Shown: positions 7,210-10,382 of the stretch, in pieces
Position numbering within the stretch: the stretch's first letter is position 1
Layout: each line of letters opens with the position of its first letter
From: Promethearchaeota archaeon
GTDB lineage: Archaea > Asgardarchaeota > Lokiarchaeia > Sigynarchaeales > MK-D1
DNA: 10,382 nucleotides
NCBI GenBank assembly: GCA_016839865.1
Contig: JAEOTN010000047.1
Span: 1 to 10,382 of the forward strand
Direction of reading: 5' to 3'
Notes under the pieces: model-generated
Told to the model about the DNA's origin: nothing
The model's input: only the letters and a program-made list of their open reading frames with translations
The model's database searches: none
Program-made: the position numbers and the translations under genes

Positions 7210-7971
7210 ATGGTAAATACACAGATTTTTTTGGTTTACCGTAATTCAGGAGACGCAAATGTGGGATATGAACGGTATGATGTACCTCTTCGACCAGGAA
7301 TGACTATGTTAGATGCGTTATTTTACATTCAAGATCATTTGGATTCCACTTTTGCATTCAGATACTCATGTAGAGGAGCTATTTGTGGTTCTTGCGGGAT
7401 CACCGTTGATAAGGTGCCAGATCTTGCATGTAGATTACAAATTACCGAGGTTAAAACTAAGAAGAAACCATCTCGTTTACCAGAATTCAATTTTGGAGAC
7501 CATCCAGATTGGAATAAGGAAAATGAGATTCTAATTGAACCCTTGCCGAATATGCCTGTATTGAAAGATTTGGTTGTTAACATGGACAATTTCTGGAAAT
7601 TCTACGAGGAAGTACAACCATACTTGACTAGAGAATATAAGGATATAGCCCCCGAATCCAGTCAATCACCTGAAGAGATGAATGCAATTGAGCGGTTAGT
7701 CTACTGTATTGCTTGTGGATTATGTTGGTCATGCCCAGTTAATGCAAAGAATCCTAATTATTTAGGCCCCATGCAACTTGCAAAAGCAAATCGCTTCATT
7801 CGGGATTCTCGGATCTCTGATAAGCACCAAAAAGAGATTTTGGAAAGAGTGCTAAATGATGACGGAGTCCCCGCATGTGAAAAGTTTTTCGTGTGCAACA
7901 GAGTTTGTCCTCGGGGAGTCATGCCAGGGACAGCAGTAAACGATATTCGAAAGATAAAAAAAACGGATTGA
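7210..7971 (+). CDS. sdhB: succinate dehydrogenase/fumarate reductase iron-sulfur subunit
   Basis: This subunit passes electrons between the SdhA flavin and the quinone site or another carrier through three clusters. The 253 residues show a plant-type [2Fe-2S] set, SCRGAICGSCG (Cys54, 59, 62) and Cys74 in ACRLQ, with the same spacing as E. coli SdhB. The C-terminal domain has YCIACGLCWSCPV (Cys166, 169, 172, 175) and CEKFFVCNRVCPRG (Cys223, 229, 233). By alignment Cys166/169/172/233 would bind [4Fe-4S] and Cys175/223/229 the [3Fe-4S] cluster. The third and fourth cysteines of the first set are separated by two residues rather than the usual three. No CCG domain or membrane segment is fused to it, and no sdhC, sdhD or sdhE gene follows: the next gene is fumarase. 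The anchor must be encoded elsewhere, or the enzyme may be soluble. Confidence 0.93.
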   Translation: MVNTQIFLVYRNSGDANVGYERYDVPLRPGMTMLDALFYIQDHLDSTFAFRYSCRGAICGSCGITVDKVPDLACRLQITEVKTKKKPSRLPEFNFGDHPDWNKENEILIEPLPNMPVLKDLVVNMDNFWKFYEEVQPYLTREYKDIAPESSQSPEEMNAIERLVYCIACGLCWSCPVNAKNPNYLGPMQLAKANRFIRDSRISDKHQKEILERVLNDDGVPACEKFFVCNRVCPRGVMPGTAVNDIRKIKKTD

Positions 7972-7981
7972 GCATAAAAAA

Positions 7982-9367
7982 ATGAAATTTCGTATTGAGA
8001 AAGATGTATTAGGAGAGGTTAAAGTTCCCGAAAACGTCTATTGGGGGATCAATACCCAAAGAACGATAGAAAATTTCAAAATCAGTGGAAAAAAATTCCC
8101 TCCAATTTTTCTACATTCACTAGCGGAATTAAAAAAAGCATGTCTTCAAGCGAATCGAGAACTAAATCTCATTCATGAAGAAGAATATGAAGCAATTCTC
8201 AAAGCAATAGATGAAATTGTAGTTGATAAAAAACATCTTGATCAATTTCCTATTGATGTGTACCAGTCCGGAAGTGGTACTCAGACGAATATGAATATGA
8301 ATGAGGTCTTAGCAAATCGTGCGAATGAAATATTAGGGCATGCAATGGGTTTGAAGGAACCAATTCATCCTAATGATCACGTAAATAAAGGACAGTCATC
8401 TAATGATGTAATACCTAGTGTGATGCATATTTCTTCAATACATTCACTTAGAGAATTGCTCATTCCTGCTTTGGATTCGGTTTTTAGTTCACTTTCAAGG
8501 AAAATCCGAGAATTTGATGGTATTATTAAAGTAGGTAGAACTCATATTCAAGATGCGGTTCCAATTCCATTAGCTTTGGAATTTGAAGTATACCGAACCC
8601 AAATTCAAAGAGGAAAAGCAGAAATAAAACGCATTTTAAATGATTTATCGTATATTCCGATTGGTGGAACAGCAGTCGGTACGGGTTTAAATGCCCATAG
8701 TAAATTTTCTGGACGTGTTGTTGACAATTTAACAAAAATTACAGAAATTCCCTTCAAAACTAAGCCTCTAAAAGCAGATAGCATCGCTTCTCATAATTTA
8801 ATTGTACAAGTGAGTGCTATATTGCGTTCTATTGCATTATCTTTGCTAAAAATGGCAAACGATGTCCGTTGGATGGGTAGTGGGCCAAGAGCAGGTTTAT
8901 CAGAGCTAATACTACCTCAAAATGAACCCGGATCATCAATCATGCCCGGGAAGATAAATCCTACACAATCGGAAATGTTGATTCAAGTGTGTTTGCAGGT
9001 AGTTGGGAACGATTTAACTGTAGCTCAAGGAGAAGCATACGGGAGTATCTTAGATTTGAATGTGTGTAAACCTCTCATGATTTATAATCTATTAGAGTCC
9101 ATAGAGATTTTGTCAAATGGAATGACATCATTTGCGGAAAAATGCCTCCGCGATTTAAAAGTCAACAAAGAACACATCGATTCTCAGTTGGATAGACTAT
9201 TGATGACAGTTACAAGATTATCACCACTCATTGGGTATGATAAATGTGCATATATAGCCCAGAAAGCATTAAATGAGGGTAAAACAATTAAGGAAGTCAT
9301 TTTAGAAGAAAAAATAAAAATTAAAGGAAATCTGGACGAATTGCTGGATCCAAAAAAAATGGTATAA
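7982..9367 (+). CDS. fumC: fumarate hydratase, class II
   Basis: This is an iron-free, homotetrameric fumarase interconverting fumarate and malate. The 461 residues match the family length. Signatures are YWGINTQRTIENF (20-32), QSGSGTQTNMNMNEV (95-109), GQSSNDVIP (137-145), VGRTHIQDAVP (184-194) with catalytic His188, and the fumarase/aspartase signature GSSIMPGKINPTQSE (317-331) with its catalytic serine pair at 318-319. Histidine in GRTH, rather than the GRTQ of aspartase, and PGKINPTQ favour fumarase. Argininosuccinate lyase and adenylosuccinate lyase do not fit these motifs. The segment PIPLALEFEVY (194-204) differs from the common TLGQEFSGY. Ten bases separate it from sdhB. No Shine-Dalgarno site is present; the leader is an A-rich GCATAAAAAA. 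Its place after sdhAB matches the adjacent step, so the operon covers malate to 2-oxoglutarate apart from sucCD, which diverges. Confidence 0.95.
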   Translation: MKFRIEKDVLGEVKVPENVYWGINTQRTIENFKISGKKFPPIFLHSLAELKKACLQANRELNLIHEEEYEAILKAIDEIVVDKKHLDQFPIDVYQSGSGTQTNMNMNEVLANRANEILGHAMGLKEPIHPNDHVNKGQSSNDVIPSVMHISSIHSLRELLIPALDSVFSSLSRKIREFDGIIKVGRTHIQDAVPIPLALEFEVYRTQIQRGKAEIKRILNDLSYIPIGGTAVGTGLNAHSKFSGRVVDNLTKITEIPFKTKPLKADSIASHNLIVQVSAILRSIALSLLKMANDVRWMGSGPRAGLSELILPQNEPGSSIMPGKINPTQSEMLIQVCLQVVGNDLTVAQGEAYGSILDLNVCKPLMIYNLLESIEILSNGMTSFAEKCLRDLKVNKEHIDSQLDRLLMTVTRLSPLIGYDKCAYIAQKALNEGKTIKEVILEEKIKIKGNLDELLDPKKMV

Positions 9368-9375
9368 GATAAAAA

Positions 9376-10382
9376 ATGTCAAATGAAAATCTAACTTTAG
9401 AAGATGTTCGTGCTAAAGCGAAAGTTAAATTAAAAGGGATTTGCGGAGTTTACAAAATTTGTGATGGAGATCCTAGCCGTCTCTGTCAAAGGCATTCATA
9501 CGGAGGACCATTAGGAATTGGCGGTATAGGAAGTGGAGCTTCCTTTACAAACAACATTCTCGCGTTAAAAAAAATAAATTTGAAAATGCGTTTGGTTAGT
9601 GAAGTCTTCGAACCTGACACATCATATTCTTTTTTTGGACATGAATTATCAATGCCTATCATGTCAGCAAGTACTGCTGGTGTTAACAGTTTCGGCGGTG
9701 AATCTGTAATTACTGAGGAAGACTTTTGTGAAGCAGTCGTGCTAGGATGTAAAGAAGCGAACACAATTGGTTGGCGCGGACATACATATACCTACTCTTT
9801 AGATAATCCCACTGGAATCAAGGCTATAGCAAAAGCTAGCGGATTGGGTGTAAAGATTTGTAAACCTATGGAACAAGAAAAAATTATCCAATACTTCAAG
9901 AAAGCTGAGGAAGTAGGTGCAATTGCAGTTGGGGTAGATATCGACGGTGCTGGCAGTGTCGCTATGCCTAAGAATGGTAAACCCGTATATCGTAAAAGCC
10001 CCGAGAATATTCGGGAGTTAGTGAAAGCAACTTCCATTCCTGTCATCATAAAAGGTGTAATGACAGTAGAAGACGCCCAAATCGCAATGAGTGCAGGAGC
10101 AGCAGCAATAGTAATTAGCAATCATGGAGGACGAGTGTTAGATCATACTCCGGGAACCGCTGAAGTTCTTCCAAAAATTGCTTCTGTAGTTAAAGGCAAG
10201 ATCAAAATTATAGTAGATGGAGGGATACGCACCGGATATGATGTTCTAAAGATGCTGGCACTTGGTGCTGAGAGTGTGCTAGTTGGACGAGATGTAATCC
10301 GAGCTGCAGTTGGCGCGGGAGAAATAGGAGTCAAATTGCAAATGGAACATCTCCAAAAAGGTCTTGAAAAAGCAATGAAAAT
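9376..10382 (+). CDS. FMN-dependent alpha-hydroxy-acid dehydrogenase/oxidase family protein, 3' end outside window
   Basis: This is a TIM-barrel flavoprotein of the lactate dehydrogenase (LldD)/glycolate oxidase/type 2 IPP isomerase-like group; 335 codons are visible without a stop. Family marks include MPIMSASTAGVN near residues 95-106, IIKGVMTVEDA near 224-234 (FMN-contacting lysine), ISNHGGRVLDHTPG near 249-262 with the catalytic histidine, and VDGGIRTGYDVLKMLALGA near 277-295, the FMN phosphate site. An N-terminal segment, GICGVYKICDGDPSRLC, holds three cysteines (23, 29, 37) before a glycine-rich GGPLGIGGIGSG. Similar short Cys-containing N-termini occur in anaerobe members of this family whose substrates are not established. 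The start ATG is eight bases after the fumC stop in an A-rich context (GATAAAAA) without a Shine-Dalgarno site. Co-transcription with TCA genes suggests a 2-hydroxy-acid substrate such as malate, lactate or 2-hydroxyglutarate, but this is inference and the substrate is unknown. Confidence 0.8.
   Translation, partial: MSNENLTLEDVRAKAKVKLKGICGVYKICDGDPSRLCQRHSYGGPLGIGGIGSGASFTNNILALKKINLKMRLVSEVFEPDTSYSFFGHELSMPIMSASTAGVNSFGGESVITEEDFCEAVVLGCKEANTIGWRGHTYTYSLDNPTGIKAIAKASGLGVKICKPMEQEKIIQYFKKAEEVGAIAVGVDIDGAGSVAMPKNGKPVYRKSPENIRELVKATSIPVIIKGVMTVEDAQIAMSAGAAAIVISNHGGRVLDHTPGTAEVLPKIASVVKGKIKIIVDGGIRTGYDVLKMLALGAESVLVGRDVIRAAVGAGEIGVKLQMEHLQKGLEKAMK

Noticed and set aside
9486..10334. Three minus-strand frames opposite the FMN enzyme
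   Set aside because: The plus strand encodes an unbroken FMN-dependent hydroxy-acid enzyme with clear motifs through this stretch; the minus-strand frames are compositional shadows.

Overview
This AT-rich window is a central-carbon locus. Nearly every gene belongs to the reductive (or ferredoxin-linked) side of the citric acid cycle: the ATP-grasp subunit of ATP-citrate lyase, succinyl-CoA synthetase (sucCD), 2-oxoacid (probably 2-oxoglutarate):ferredoxin oxidoreductase (fused gamma-alpha subunit plus beta), the succinate dehydrogenase/fumarate reductase flavoprotein and iron-sulfur subunits, and class II fumarase. An FMN-dependent alpha-hydroxy-acid dehydrogenase/oxidase of unknown substrate runs off the right end.

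Layout. On the minus strand, from the middle leftwards, lie sucC (2803-1673), sucD (1673-807), a T-rich terminator (800-786), a 155-base spacer, and a partial aclB-like gene (651 to beyond base 1). On the plus strand, korA (fused gamma/alpha, start 2908), korB, sdhA, sdhB, fumC and the FMN enzyme form one tightly packed operon from 2908 to the right edge, with overlaps or gaps of at most 10 bases. The two groups diverge from a 104-base control region at 2804-2907. There are no RNA genes, insertion sequences, CRISPR arrays or other mobile elements that I can see, and no gene-free stretch longer than 155 bases.

How the genes work together. Read reductively, fumarase makes fumarate from malate, SdhAB reduces fumarate to succinate, SucCD activates succinate to succinyl-CoA, KorAB carboxylates this to 2-oxoglutarate with reduced ferredoxin, and ATP-citrate lyase cleaves citrate to acetyl-CoA and oxaloacetate. 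Citrate cleavage plus a ferredoxin-linked 2-oxoglutarate step is the classical signature of the reverse TCA cycle. The same enzymes, apart from citrate lyase, also run oxidatively. Isocitrate dehydrogenase, aconitase, malate dehydrogenase, the second citrate lyase subunit and any SdhC/D membrane anchor are not in the window.

Organism. The likely source is an archaeon, with moderate confidence. Internal operon genes (sucD, korB, sdhA, sdhB) have strong Shine-Dalgarno sites, while the first gene of each transcript (aclB, sucC, korA) has none and sits just downstream of TATA-like boxes. Termination looks like a bare oligo-T tract, and KorA is a gamma-alpha fusion. An Asgard/Heimdall-like lineage is possible but is only a guess; a bacterium using the reverse TCA cycle cannot be excluded without a search.

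The oddities are mostly at residue level. KorB has Gln where many relatives have a cluster-binding Cys. KorA has YPMAP instead of YPITP. SdhB is one residue short between two cluster cysteines. sdhAB have no membrane-anchor gene beside them.
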